A DNA stretch of 64,000 nt, taken from Catonia carolina (taxonomy: Eukaryota > Arthropoda > Insecta > Hemiptera > Achilidae). Position 1 is the first letter of the stretch, and each line of letters starts with the position of its first letter. Below the pieces are notes generated by a model, which saw only the letters and a program-made list of their open reading frames with translations, did not search any database and was not told the DNA's origin. The DNA is taken from positions 19,015,395-19,079,394 of the forward strand of contig JAQMRL010000014.1 in assembly GCA_035578175.1 (NCBI GenBank), read 5' to 3'. Below are positions 46,119 through 57,109 of this stretch, in pieces. Both the position numbers and the translations under genes were made by a program.

Positions 46119-47597
46119 GACTGTAACTGCCCCTCTATCTACATCGATAGGTTGGTAGTAGGGGGTTAACAAAAAAACAAAAAAGGAAGCGAAAATCACA
46201 AAAGACTCAGTTTGTTGTTGCATAGGAGTATAATTACCAAAATAAAAAAACAATAGTATAATAATAATTGAATGGTGCGATATCAAAATTAATAAATATT
46301 TTCAGAATGAATGGACCAACATTAATATTAAAAATATAAAAAAAACAAAATTACACATGAATAAGTAATTAACAGTAAATAGCAAATTAGATGAAAAATA
46401 CAAATTTTAAATAGAATTACTTAGTAACGAAAGTTTTAAGAGATCAAAAATTTTTAAATTTTCTTTAATAATTATAGCTTACCATGGCAGCATTTTACAC
46501 AAAATATAAAAAATTTAAATAAACATTAAACTAGATATAAATTTTTAAATGTTCACAAGAATCCATGAAATGCAAGTTATGTAAAATTACTAGAAAAAAA
46601 TAAAAAAATAGAAAACAATTCAAAATGTTTTAAAGACACAAAATCAATTGAGAAACATGTCCATTCATTAAGATTTTTCCAGATCCGTACATGTTTATTT
46701 CTAGAACAATTTCCGGACACGCTTCAACAAGGTTTGACGCAGCAATAAAAGTTATCCCAAAATAAATACCAAAAATATAAAAAACACATACCGGATTGTA
46801 GATAAAACACTTTCCTGAAATTCGCTAGTACTTAGAAAAGTGAAAATAAATCCGCAGGCCCTTCAATCAAAGGTTGTGTGACCGAACGAACGGCATTATT
46901 GCAAGTAAAGCGAATAACATCAACAGGAATGGAGTTTAGTCACTGGCAAACAGATTTCCTGATCCGGGAATCGAATTGGATAGATTTAGCGTCGGAAACC
47001 AAGGCTGTCCAGACGGATGGTTCTACAGTTGAATAATTCTACAGTCCAACAGTCCCACCATCGAATAGTTCAAAACTCGTATAGTCCTAGACTTGAACAG
47101 TTCAAGACTCGAACCCAATATCATATTGGGTGACGTGAATAAATTTACTTATATTCATTTACCAAAAAAAAAAACGATCCGGAAAAGACTATAAAAATTA
47201 CGGAAAACAGATGAAATTAAAAAAAGCAAATAGATAACGTTACAAGAATCATTTTTACAGATGAAAAAAAAACGGAACAGCCACAACTAAAAGTTAACAA
47301 AATTCTTTTTTGCAAAAATAATAAAATATAAAATCGGACACGCCATTTCAATGATTGAAATTACGTCCGTACATCTTAACAACCAGACTAGTTTTGACAA
47401 TCCTACAAGGAAAAAACGATACATTAATTCAATTACAGAATTGAACAAGAATAAGTCCAGAAAAGTACAACGAAAAACTGCCAGATCGCATCAGCTTACG
47501 GTAATTAAAATCGAAGTGAATCAATAGAATAACCAAAATCAGCGCCAGAATATAAAATGTACTAAAAGTGTAACGTACTGTGCCTAGACGTTACAAG
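46119..47597. mobile_element. Unclassified 1.48-kb insertion with 15-bp TSD
   Basis: Flanked by exact copies of ACCTAACATTATACA (46104-46118; 47598-47612), which spans the junction of the HINE and the R3 head. It therefore appears to have inserted after R3. No poly-A, TG…CA ends or TIRs that I can see, and no coding frame. The long duplication suggests target-primed LINE-type insertion. Confidence 0.55.
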
Positions 47598-47805
47598 ACC
47601 TAACATTATACATGCCCATAACAGACAGGTGTAGTGTCAAATTGTTCACACTCAATCTGTTCGTTGCAGGGATAAAATAAATAGTTCTGTTTCTTATTAC
47701 ATGGTCAGCCAATTAAATGACTGAATCATTTAAGAACAAAAGAGGTAGAGGTGTAAAAGACACTAATCAGAGTTGTCTCATCTGAAAGTAATGAATTTCA
47801 TTATA

Positions 47806-48730
47806 CACTTGACCCTCGGTGTTCGTGGACTTCTATGTTCGAGGTTTCGACCTTTCGAGATTTTGTATTTGTACGCAAAAAATTCAATTTTCGAGATTAA
47901 AACTCGGTGTTCGTGATTCGTACTGGGACCTTGAACGAGAACACTGTCCCTCTCAGCCCCACCCTTCCCGTATGCTTCCCCTGTTTAGTGCATTGACCTG
48001 GTGGCTTAGCGCACAATGATGTTATTTCTGAAAGCGATATTCTCGAATTGAACGTAGAACATAATGCTTCCTCAGAAGAATCCAAAGATGAAAAAAAATC
48101 AAAAAACTTGGCTAGGGAAGATTTGAAACAATTATTTACGGCAATAGATACAATAAAAACAATATTAGACAAGAATCCAAAACAAGATAGAGCTTTAGTA
48201 TGGTACAATTCAATAAGATCAGCTTGCCATCCATACAGACTAAAACTTAAAGAACTTCAAACCAAAGCAGAACAAACAACGATTGTGAATTTGTTTAAGC
48301 CGAAGAGAAATGACATCATTACCACTCATCGAGGTATCAAGGTATCACCATCAACATCAAGGACACAATTTGCAGCCCAGAAAGAATAAAATGTACATAA
48401 AGAAACAACTTTTAATGTTTTATAAAATTCACAAATAATAACAAAATATAATAGGGCAATATTTTTCGATTACAAAGAACATTTTACATCAAGTTAGTTA
48501 ATTAATATTTTGTATTTCTTTTTTTTAATAAATTAAATTTTTCTATAACACACGGTTTTTTTATTTAAAATAAGCCAAAACTTCTTGTTTATCTTTAAAA
48601 TTTACGCACTAATCACTCACATGGAACCGATTAGAAATTTTACAATGAAAATAGATCTCGATGTTCATGATTTCGATTTTCAAGATGGTTTTCATGGGCC
48701 CAATTAATCTCGAACATTGAGGGTGCAGTG
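47806..48730 (+). mobile_element. Tigger/pogo-like element, internally deleted
   Basis: 925 bp flanked by TA (47804-47805; 48731-48732). TIRs: CACTTGACCCTCGGTGTTCG and, reversed at the right, CACTGCACCCTCAATGTTCG. Only the C-terminal part of the transposase gene is kept. Confidence 0.82.
48003..48389 (+). pseudogene. Tigger transposase C-terminal remnant
   Basis: In-frame from about 48003: HNDVISESDILELNVEHN, an acidic/Lys-rich linker, LKQLFTAIDTIKTILDKNPK, YNSIRSACHPYRLKLKELQT and QTTIVNLFKPKR, stop. It matches the layout of the Tigger/jerky-type C-terminus (acidic linker, AIxxI helix, final QTTI-F motif). The DDE catalytic region and CENP-B-type DNA-binding domain are missing. Confidence 0.7.
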
Positions 48731-49243
48731 TATAGCCAGACCCTGTGGTGAATGAAGTGAAGGTGTCATTTGCAGAATGGAAAATATGTACTTTTCAGAG
48801 GGCCCGGCATGCTAATAAGTGTACTTTTCCATACACTTAGTAAAACCTCCACAAGATCAAACCAGCCTTTCAGCTGATTACCTAAACAACACAACCTAAC
48901 ATTAGTTATAAAACATCAGAAATAAACCAAAACCTAACCAAAAAATACATAACTTTATTTTAATCATGAGTGAAAGATGCAAAATGAAAATCAACCTCAG
49001 TTTTGCTTAAAAATACGGAAAATAACTCTTTCACGCTAAACTAGACTCTGTAGAGAAAAAGGCTCTAAATAAAAGTTTTAGATCTTTTAATTTCCTATTA
49101 ATTTTATTATATATTACACATTTATTTGTCGTAAAATGCATTCTAAGACTAAAATCTTTAAAAAAAATCGATTTTTTTACACGATTTCGTGAGAAAAAAT
49201 TAAATCACTAATTACCGCTAAATTAAGCGTTTTAAAAAAATAA

Positions 49244-51900
49244 CTCGCCATTCCAGCGGCGCTTCGCGCCGCTTACGTGTCTCGACCTCAGAGGGGTAGG
49301 TGGATCAGAATTCATAAGTGGATCAGAACCATATGCCACAAGGTGAAGTTCGGCCGCCAAAGGGGCTGGGTGGATCACAATATTTAGAAATTTCAAGATA
49401 TGAAAGTTTAAAGATGAAGGTTAAAGTTTCAAAATTTAAAATTTGGAGGTTTTACAATTTTAGGTTAATGTTTAAAGTTTCAACTTTAAATGTTGTGGTT
49501 TAAATGTATGTTACTTTGAGTTTTTCGTTTTCTCATGCGACCTAAAAATTTTCGGGATACCAAATTTTTATGTAATTTTCTTCGCTAAATAACATGTCGT
49601 TAAAAAAATATTTGTATTCCGAAAATTTTAAAATTTTTGTTGGGGTAGTAATCACCATAGGACCCCGCCTAAAATTTAATAAATTCTTCGTGACTCTAGG
49701 GGTATGTGTAACGTTTTGTTAATAAACGTTTGCGAAAAACCGTTGTGAAGGTGTAAAGAAGGAAAAACGTGAAAACGGCAAGCCCTAAAAGCCGGAATGC
49801 TAGTGTTTTGAGTTTTCTTAGCGAAGAGGTAAGTTAAGGAAAACTTTAGTTACATGGCCTTGAAGTACTTTGGGCGAGGCACAAAAAAGATTCTATACAA
49901 TTTTCCTCTACGAAGCACCGTTCAGGAAGTAAAAAAATACAACCCCCTACCAACGGTCAGCGGGTGGAACCTGAAAGTTTTCGCGTAAACAAATTTTTAT
50001 TTAACTTTTAACGTCGAAAACATGCCGTTAAAATACATTATGTGTTCTAAAAATTTAGAAATTTCATAATTTTTGGATAGGGGTAGCAACCCCCATTGGA
50101 TTGCTTTCGAAATTTAAAAATTACCTGTGATGCTATAAGTACCTGTGACGTTTAGCTAATAAAAATTTGCCTAAAAAACCGTTATGAAGGTGTAAAGATA
50201 GGAAAACTGAAAACGGTAAACCCCAAAAAACCGAAATTTGGTTTTTGTAGTTTACTCAGAGGAACAGTGGGTTAATGGCAACTTTAGTTATATAATCTTG
50301 AAGTACTTTTTGTAGGGCACAAAACAGGTTCATGCATTTTGTCCCTATTATTCACTGTTAAGGAGATTAGGAATACAATCCCTACCGCAGGCTAGAGGGT
50401 GCTAATTTAAAATTTTCGGGTTATAAAATTTTTGTGTAATTTTTACGCCAAACAACATGCCGTCAAAAGACTTTTTGTATTCTAAAAATATAAACATTTC
50501 ATATCTGTTGGATAAAGGTAGCGACCCCCGTAGGACCCCGATTTAAAATTTGAAAAATTACCCGTGACGCTTCGGGTACGTGTAACTGTTTAAAAATAAA
50601 AATTTGATGAAATAACCCATTTTGAAGGTGGAACGAAAGAACAACATGCAAACGGCAAACCCCAAAAAGCCGAAATTTTGTTTTTTGAGTTTTCACACCG
50701 AACCGGCAAGTTAAGAGCAACGATAACTATATGGTTTTAAAGTACTTTGCAACGGATACAAAAAAGATTTTATACTATTTTTCGCTGCGATGCACCGTTT
50801 AGGAGATAAAAAAATACAACCCCTACCGCAGGCTAGAGGGTGCTAATTGAACATTTTCGGGTTATCAAATATTTGTGTAATTTTTAATGCCAAACATCAT
50901 GCCGTTAACAAATTTTTTGTATTCTAAAAATTTTAAATTTTCATTATATTTAGATAAGGGTAGCAACCCCCGTAGGATCCCGATCTAAAATTTGAAAAAT
51001 TTTCCGTAATGCGAGGGGTACGTGTAATGTTTTCCTAGCAAAAGTTTGGCCAGGGAAACCCGTTTTGATGGTGTTACAAAAGAAAACTTGAAAATTGCAA
51101 CCCCAAAAAAGGCGAAATTTGGTTTTTTGAGTTTTCTCACCGAACCGGCAAGTTGAGAACAACGAAAGCAATATGGTTTTGAAGTACATTAAAAGGGGTA
51201 CAAAAAATATTCAATACAATCTTTTTTTACGATGCACCGTTTAGAAGATAAAAAAATACAAATCCTACTGCAAAAAAGAGGGTGCAACTTTAAAATTTTC
51301 GGATTATCATATTTTTATGTAGTTTTTAACTCCAAACAACATACCGTTAACAGATTTTTTAATTTATAAAAATTTAAAAATATCATAATTTTTAAATAAG
51401 GGTACCAAACCCCGTAGGACCCCGATCTAAAATTTGAAAAGTCACCCGTGATTCCGGGAGTTAGTGTAATGTGGTCCTAATAAAATTTTTTCAATGAAAC
51501 CCGTCTTCGTGGTGTTACAAAGAAAAACCTAAAATTTGCAACCCCGAAAAAGCCAAATTTTTGTTTTTTGAGTTTTTCCAGCGAACCGGCGGGTTAAGGG
51601 TAACTTTATATATATAGTCCTAACGTACTTCGGGAGGGGAACAAAAATGGTCGCGGTGGCCTTTGCGCTACAAATCTTCGTTAGAAAGCTTGAAATATTC
51701 GGACGCATCCCCTGAGCTTTCGGGAAGAGATACCTTAAATTTGGCTTTTTTCCCCGGGGGTTTCAGCCGACGCCCGACAAAAACGGTCCTCAGAGATTTT
51801 GCTTTTAGAGACCTCCAAATAGGCGAGAATTTCCATCAGTGAGTCATTAGTGGCTGGGGCTTTATATATTATAGAAGAAGATAGATAGATAGAAGATAGA
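49244..51900 (-). mobile_element. Non-autonomous Helitron with five ~437-bp repeats
   Basis: 2,657 bp. On its own strand it begins TC (TCTATCTTC…TCTATAATATATAAAGCC) after an A, and ends in the hairpin GCGGCGCGAAGCGCCGC about 15 bases before CGAG followed by T. That is the A^T insertion and hairpin plan of Helitrons, with CGAG instead of CTRR. Removing it restores the HINE host sequence across A/T. No Rep/helicase coding was found. Confidence 0.6.
49530..51650. repeat. Five tandem ~437-bp units
   Basis: The anchor 'acatgccgttaa' recurs at 49592, 50020, 50455, 50897 and 51339 (spacings 428, 435, 442, 442). Each unit carries 'gtagcraccccyrtaggaccccg', 'accggcaagttaag' and 'tatatggttttgaagtactt' homologues. 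Divergence between units is sizeable, so the array is old. Confidence 0.9.
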
Positions 51901-52245
51901 TACAAATAAATGTCGTAGGATTTTCAATTCTCTACAACATTTATTATATACATTTTTGCACTGAAATGCATATTAAAGCAGCAATCTTAAAAAAACAATT
52001 TTTTTACGAGAAAACACTCCTCAAGAATTTCAGGAGAAATTGCGCCTACCCAAACTTGTAGAGCATAAAAAATTTAGTAAATGAGGTGATTTGAAAAAGG
52101 TCGTAGGAGTCATTTTTGAGAAAATCGCAATAAAGTTAAAAATGATACGAATAAACTACTACTTCCGGTTGGCCGATTTTGATGAAAATGTTCGTGTCGG
52201 GTCCGATAAAGGTATTTAACTCAAGTTTTAAGTTTCAAGTTCGTA

Positions 52246-52481
52246 AAGGTAGTTACTTTTATACGGATTTGAATGCTAGACAGTGGTTACCGGTGTACTT
52301 TGATGGTTGGGGTTCAATTAACCATACTCTCTCAGGAATGGTCGGCCTGAGTTTGGACAAGACTACACCTCATTTACACGTCATGCATATCATCCTCATC
52401 TCATTGGGTTATGAGGTTGCTTATTGTTATAAATTGAACAGATTGCAACGTACACATATTAGGAATTTAAAAAATAAAAAA
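52246..52481 (+). mobile_element. SINE-1, 5'-truncated copy with TSD
   Basis: Starts after the B-box (AAGGTAGTTACTTTTATACG) and ends with an A-rich tail; exact duplication AAGTTCGTA (52237-52245; 52482-52490). Confidence 0.88.
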
Positions 52482-52516
52482 AAGTTCGTACGATGTTCCG
52501 TTCTTGAGATATTCTG

Positions 52517-52585
<69 letters not shown>

Positions 52586-52709
52586 CAATCGCTAAAAACA
52601 TGTTTTTTTTGGGTTCAGGGGGTCTGAAAACGTGTAGATCCGGTGAAAACTCGATTTCGAAAAAAATACTTTCCTTCCTATACATATACGTAAGAGAAAG
52701 TAAAAAAAA

Positions 52710-52762
52710 TCGAATGAAAACAATCACACGACTCTTTATTGCCAATGTAAATAATGAAATAT
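52710..52762 (-). mobile_element. HINE-like hairpin-end fragment, head-to-tail
   Basis: 'tcgaatgaaaacaatcacac' and CTCTTTATTGCCAATGTAAA follow the end of the previous copy across an A-run; cut by LINE R4 tail. Confidence 0.65.
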
Positions 52763-52765
52763 AAT

Positions 52766-52990
52766 TTTTTTGTCATCAGTCTCTCGACTGGTTTGATGCA
52801 GTTCTCCAAATTGTTCTACCTGGTGCAAGTCGTTTCATATCTACACGCCTGTAACACCCTACATCTTTTGTACGTTTTTGATGACGTCCCGTTTGGTAGT
52901 CCTCGCCCGGAGATCGGAATGAAGGACTAGTTTCCCTCTGATATGTTTTACCAGAAAGGACACCATCATAATTTTTTTCATATTTTGAAG
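52766..52990 (-). mobile_element. LINE R4-like 3' tail fragment
   Basis: T-run then GTCATCAGTCTCTCGACTGG TTTGATGCAG…, matching the reversed 3' end of R4, then CCTCGCCCGGAGATCGGAAT, a segment not present in the other copies. Confidence 0.6.
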
Positions 52991-53150
52991 TTTTCGAAGT
53001 TCTAGAAGATCTTGAACACCCAACAAGTCAACTTAACGAGAATTATACATGAGAAAGTTCCCCCACGATAATTCTAGTTAGGATGAAGATATTGTACGTT
53101 ACTGGCGCTTTCAGCTTTTTGCTTGAAAAAATATAATCTATCAAATAAAT

Positions 53151-53473
53151 TTTTTTTTGTAATCCCAAATTTGTGTACGTTGCAATCTGTTCAATTCATA
53201 ACAATAAGCAACCCCATGACCCAATGAGATGAGGATGATGTGTATGACGTGTAAATGAGATGTAGTCTTGTGCAGACTCAGGTCGACAATTCCTGAGAGG
53301 TATAGTTATTTGAACCCAAACCATCAAAGTACACCGGTAACCACTGTCTAGCATTCAAATCCGTATAAAAGTAACTACCTTTACTAGGATTTGAACCAGG
53401 AACCTTCGTCTCCGAAAATCAGCTGTTAAACAGCTGATTTTGGCTGACTTTACCTCTAGACCGACCCGGTGGG
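53151..53473 (-). mobile_element. SINE-1, full-length copy with 14-bp TSD
   Basis: 323 bp between exact copies of TCTATCAAATAAAT (53137-53150; 53474-53487). A-box TGGTCTAGAGG is changed to CGGTCTAGAGG on the minus strand; B-box GGTTCAAATCC intact. Confidence 0.92.
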
Positions 53474-53495
53474 TCTATCAAATAAATAACATATA

Positions 53496-53496
<1 letters not shown>

Positions 53497-53531
<35 letters not shown>
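53497..53531 (+). repeat. (AAT)n microsatellite
   Basis: About eleven AAT units immediately after the SINE. Confidence 0.95.
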
Positions 53532-53532
<1 letters not shown>

Positions 53533-53548
53533 CTTTATTGCCGTATTT

Positions 53549-54472
53549 TTTACTTTTTCTTGCCTATATGAATATATAGGAAGGAAAGTATTGTTTTCAT
53601 GTCGATTATTATTTGAAATCGAGTTTACACCGGATCTCAAGATTTCAGACTCCCTGAAAACAAAAACATGTTTTTAACAAGTCTGTGTCTGTATGTGTGT
53701 GAACAAAATATATCATGAACGAAACATCGTACGAACTTGAAATTTGAAACTTAAGTTAGATACTAATACCGGACCCGACAAGAACATTTTCATTAAAATC
53801 GGTCAAACAGAAGTAGTAGTTTATTCGTGTAATTTTTCACTTTTTTGCGATTTTCTCAAAAACGGGTCCTACGATTTTTTTTAAAAATCGCCTCATTTAC
53901 TACATTTTATATGCTCTACATGATAGCGTAGGCGTCATGTCTGCTGAAATTCTTGGAAAGGCTGTTTTCTCTTAAAAAATTGGTTTTTATAAGATTGCGA
54001 TTTTAATATGCACTTTAGCGCAAAGATATTACAATAAATGTAGAGAATTAAAAATCCCACAACTTTTATATGAAACATTTTTCTATACCGCATAGTTTAT
54101 CGGTAATTAGCAATTTTCCTTTTTTCCTCACAATCATGTAAAAATAACAATTTTTTTTAAGATTTCAGCCTTAGTATACATTTTACGACAAATGTGTATA
54201 TAATAAAATTTATAAGAAATTAAAAGATCTACAACTTTTATTTAGAGCATTTTTCTCTACAGAGTTTAGCGTGAAAGAGTGATTTTCCATATTTTTAAGC
54301 CAAACTGAGATTGAGGTCATTTTGAGTCTTTCACTCGTGATTAAAAAAAGGTTATGTTTATTGAGGCTAGTTTTTTTGTTTATGTTTAATGTTTTATCAG
54401 TAATGTTAGATTATATTTTTAATTATTTGCATTGGCAAGAAAAAATCGTGTGTGTTTTACACCAGATTTTTT
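53549..54472 (+). mobile_element. HINE-like element, near full length
   Basis: ACTTTTTCTTGCCTATATGA to GTGTGTGTTTTACACCAGAT plus T-run; short GT slot near 53690-53702. Confidence 0.86.
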
Positions 54473-54474
54473 AA

Positions 54475-54702
54475 ACTAGTTACCCCCCAAAAAAATACAG
54501 GCATGAAAATGTTGGTTTTAAATCCTTGTTGATTTTGTATGAATTTAGTGGCCTCAACGATTCTTCCCTGTAGAGTTTGTTCGCTTCCAACAGGACTTGT
54601 AGAGATCAATGATTGCATGTACATTTCTGGCTTCAATGAAATTATACTCACCCCCTTAACCACAAAATGTTGTACTAGTCCTAAATCTTGTGGCGCAATT
54701 CA
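54475..54702 (-). other. Unrecognised coding-like fragment
   Basis: Minus strand has an uninterrupted stretch: LGLVQHFVVKGVSIISLKPE, then MQSLISTSPVGSEQTLQGR and EATKFIQNQQGFKTNIFMPV. Composition looks protein-like, but I cannot place it. An in-frame stop lies directly upstream, and it runs into the HINE end. Confidence 0.25.
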
Positions 54703-54909
54703 AGCGGAAACGATTCCTCAAACGCCGTCACTTCACTTCAGATCTGTTCAAGTTCTATTAAACATTGTTTCCGAACCCTTGGTTCGCTTACCTGATTTCA
54801 CATGGTAAGCCTCAAACCTTTTTAGTTCCTTGAATTCTATCTAGATTATACAGGATGTTTTGTAAATTCGTGTAAATAAAAACACTCCGATGCTCTTTCC
54901 TTATAGTAC

Positions 54910-54975
54910 AGTGGAGTCCCGGTTATCCGACACAAACAGTACCGGAGGATAGTCGGATAATACAGAATTAAAGAA
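54910..54975 (+). mobile_element. Tigger/pogo-like terminal fragment
   Basis: TA then CAGTGGAGTCCCGGTTATCC and a nearby inverted-type GGATAGTCGGATAAT, as at pogo/Tigger ends. No body follows. Confidence 0.45.
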
Positions 54976-55016
54976 ATGTAAATAAAACAAAATCGTTATT
55001 GTATTTTAAAAAAATA

Positions 55017-55941
55017 TCTGATGAGAAACACTCACACGACTTTCTCTTTCTAATACAAATAATTAACAATAACCTAAAATTAGTAATAAAACATTAAAAA
55101 TAAACAAAAACTAACCTCAAAAAACATAATCTTATTTCAATCATGAGTGAAAGACGTAAAGCGAAAATCAACCTCAGTTTAGCTTAAAAATACGGAAAAT
55201 CACTCTTTCACGCAAAACTAGGCTCTGTAGAGAAAAATGCTCTAAATAAAAGTTGTAGATCTTTTAATTTCTCATAAATTTGATTATACATTTTTGTCGT
55301 AAAATGCATAATAAGGCTGAAAAATCGATATTATACACGATTTCGTGAGAAAAAAACAGAAAATTGCTAAATACCAATAAACTAAGCGTTATGCAAAAAA
55401 ATGTTCAAAATAAAAATTGTAGGTTTTTAAATTTTCTACAACTTTTAATGTATACATTTTTGCGCTGAAATAATTACACATTAAAACCGCAAACTTAAAA
55501 AAAAAACATTTTTTTCTACGAGAGCACAGCCTCCCCAAGAATTTTAACAGACATGGCGCCTACCCTATCTTATAGAGCATAAAAAATGTAGCGAGGCGAT
55601 TTTCGAAAACATCGTAGGAGCCGTTTTAAGGAAATTGCAGAAACTTGAAAAATTACACAAATAAACTACTACTTTCGGTTGACTGTTTTTGATGAAAATA
55701 TTCGTGTTGGGTCAGGTAGTAGTATTTAACTTAAGTTTCAAGTTCGTACAACGTACCGTTCTTGAGATATTCCGTTCACACAGACACGCGCGCGCGCACA
55801 CACACACACACAGACCAATCGCTAAACATGTTTTTTGGGTTCTGGGGGTCTGAAAACGTGTAGATCCAGTGAAACTTGATTTAGAAAAATCGACATGAAT
55901 ACAATACTTTCCTTCCTATTTGTTCATATAGACAAGTGAAA
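55017..55941 (-). mobile_element. HINE-like element, near full length
   Basis: TCTGATGAGAAACACTCACA to ATATAGACAAGTGAAAG; slot 55786-55812 of CG then CA repeats. Confidence 0.86.
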
Positions 55942-56335
55942 GAGAAAAAGGAGAAGGACTATATGAATGAGAAGAAAAGGGAGGAGGAAAAATAGGAAGA
56001 GAGAGGAGAAATAGAAGTAGAAGAAGAATAAAGGAGAGAAGGAGGAAGAGAAAAAATAGAAGCAGAAAAACAATAAGGAGGAAAAAAGAAGGAGAAAGCG
56101 GAAGAAAAGGAAGCGGAGAAGAACAAACAGGTGGCGGAGGAGAAAGAGGGGAGAAGGAGAAAATAAGGAAGGAAAATATGAAATAGACGAATAAGGAGAA
56201 GTTAAGAGGAGAAGAAAATCGAAAATAGGAGAAGGGGATTCGTAGAAGAACAGGAAACATAATAGAGGAACAAATATAAGAAGACAAAGGAAAAGGAGAA
56301 GGAGAAAGACGAAAGCATAAGAAGGGAAGATAAAT
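55936..56335 (+). repeat. ~400-bp polypurine tract
   Basis: Almost entirely A/G on the plus strand (AAGGAGAAGG-, GAAGAAGAA-type text) with few pyrimidines. The two overlapping long minus-strand frames (55916-56377) are Leu/Phe/Ser/Pro translations of it and not genes. Confidence 0.92.
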
Positions 56336-56379
56336 TTGTGGAACGAACCCAGGAAAACTATAAACCGATTCATTCAATG

Positions 56380-56749
56380 TATTCCTCTGAGACTAGCAAT
56401 TTCACCGTGTTTAGTGCAGGCGTAATTGCTATCTTTACTAATACTTAATAATAATGAAATTTACAGTAGCCTACGGGTAAGAAGATTTCGCTACCAACTT
56501 AATTTACAAAGTTTTAAATGTATTCATTAAAGAAAAAATTATTATAGCCAGTGACTGGAGGAGGTAAACTTTTATTTTATCAGTGGAAAATTTTTAATTT
56601 CAATTTTTCTTAATACTAACTTTTAACAGGTTTATAAAAGTTGATTTGTTTTTTTTGTTATTTTTTAGTTTTAAACTTATGGTTTAATTACGGTATAGTT
56701 AATGCGGTAAACTTTTACGTAATTTAAATATTCCATTAGAAATTTTAAT
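56380..56749. other. AT-rich spacer
   Basis: Nothing recognised. Confidence 0.4.
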
Positions 56750-57109
56750 AAATTTCAATAAGAACAAAACGAAAGTGTTGTACAGCAGCAAGAGTGGTTT
56801 CAAAGATATAGGAAATTAAAAAGTAGGCAACGAAAACGTACAGGAAGTTGGGGAATTCCGCTATTTAGGGAGTAAAATAATGAAGAATGGTAGAATCAGA
56901 AGTCATATCAAAAATAGGATTGTTATGCTAAAACGACCTTTGAAATTAAATACAACTTACTGACAACAAACATTGAATTACAAATTTTAAAAAATTCTAG
57001 AAACACTAAGTTTGAAGTGTATCATTTAACGGGAGTGAAACGAGGGTGTTGGGGCTGTAGAAAGGAAAAGGATAGAAGCTTTTGAAATATGGTGTTATAG
57101 GAAAATGTT

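Larger units (their letters stand above)
47613..48893 (+). mobile_element. SINE R3 split by a Tigger element
   Basis: Head TGCCCATAACAGACAGGTG at 47613, body to 47805, and remainder 48733-48893 ending CAGCTGATTACCTAAACAAC. Target duplication ACCTAACATTA (47598-47608; 48894-48904). Confidence 0.82.
46047..52701 (-). mobile_element. HINE-like element exploded by four insertions
   Basis: One ~1 kb copy in four pieces: 46047-46114, 48894-49243, 51901-52245 and 52482-52701, in consensus order. Fillers are 46119-47597 (unclassified), 47613-48893 (SINE R3 with a Tigger inside), 49244-51900 (Helitron) and 52246-52481 (SINE-1). The slot is a pure CA tract at 52520-52581. End: ACGTAAGAGAAAGT. Confidence 0.78.

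Noticed and set aside
47819..48019. 66-codon frame at the left of the Tigger element
   Set aside because: Runs through the terminal inverted repeat and ends before the real transposase frame; no match to the family protein.
50499..51189. Two homologous minus-strand frames of 70-80 codons
   Set aside because: They lie in register within the 437-bp tandem units; similarity follows from DNA repetition, and other units have stops.
55916..56377. Two overlapping ~150-codon minus-strand frames
   Set aside because: They are translations of the polypurine tract (Leu/Phe/Ser/Pro only), not proteins.
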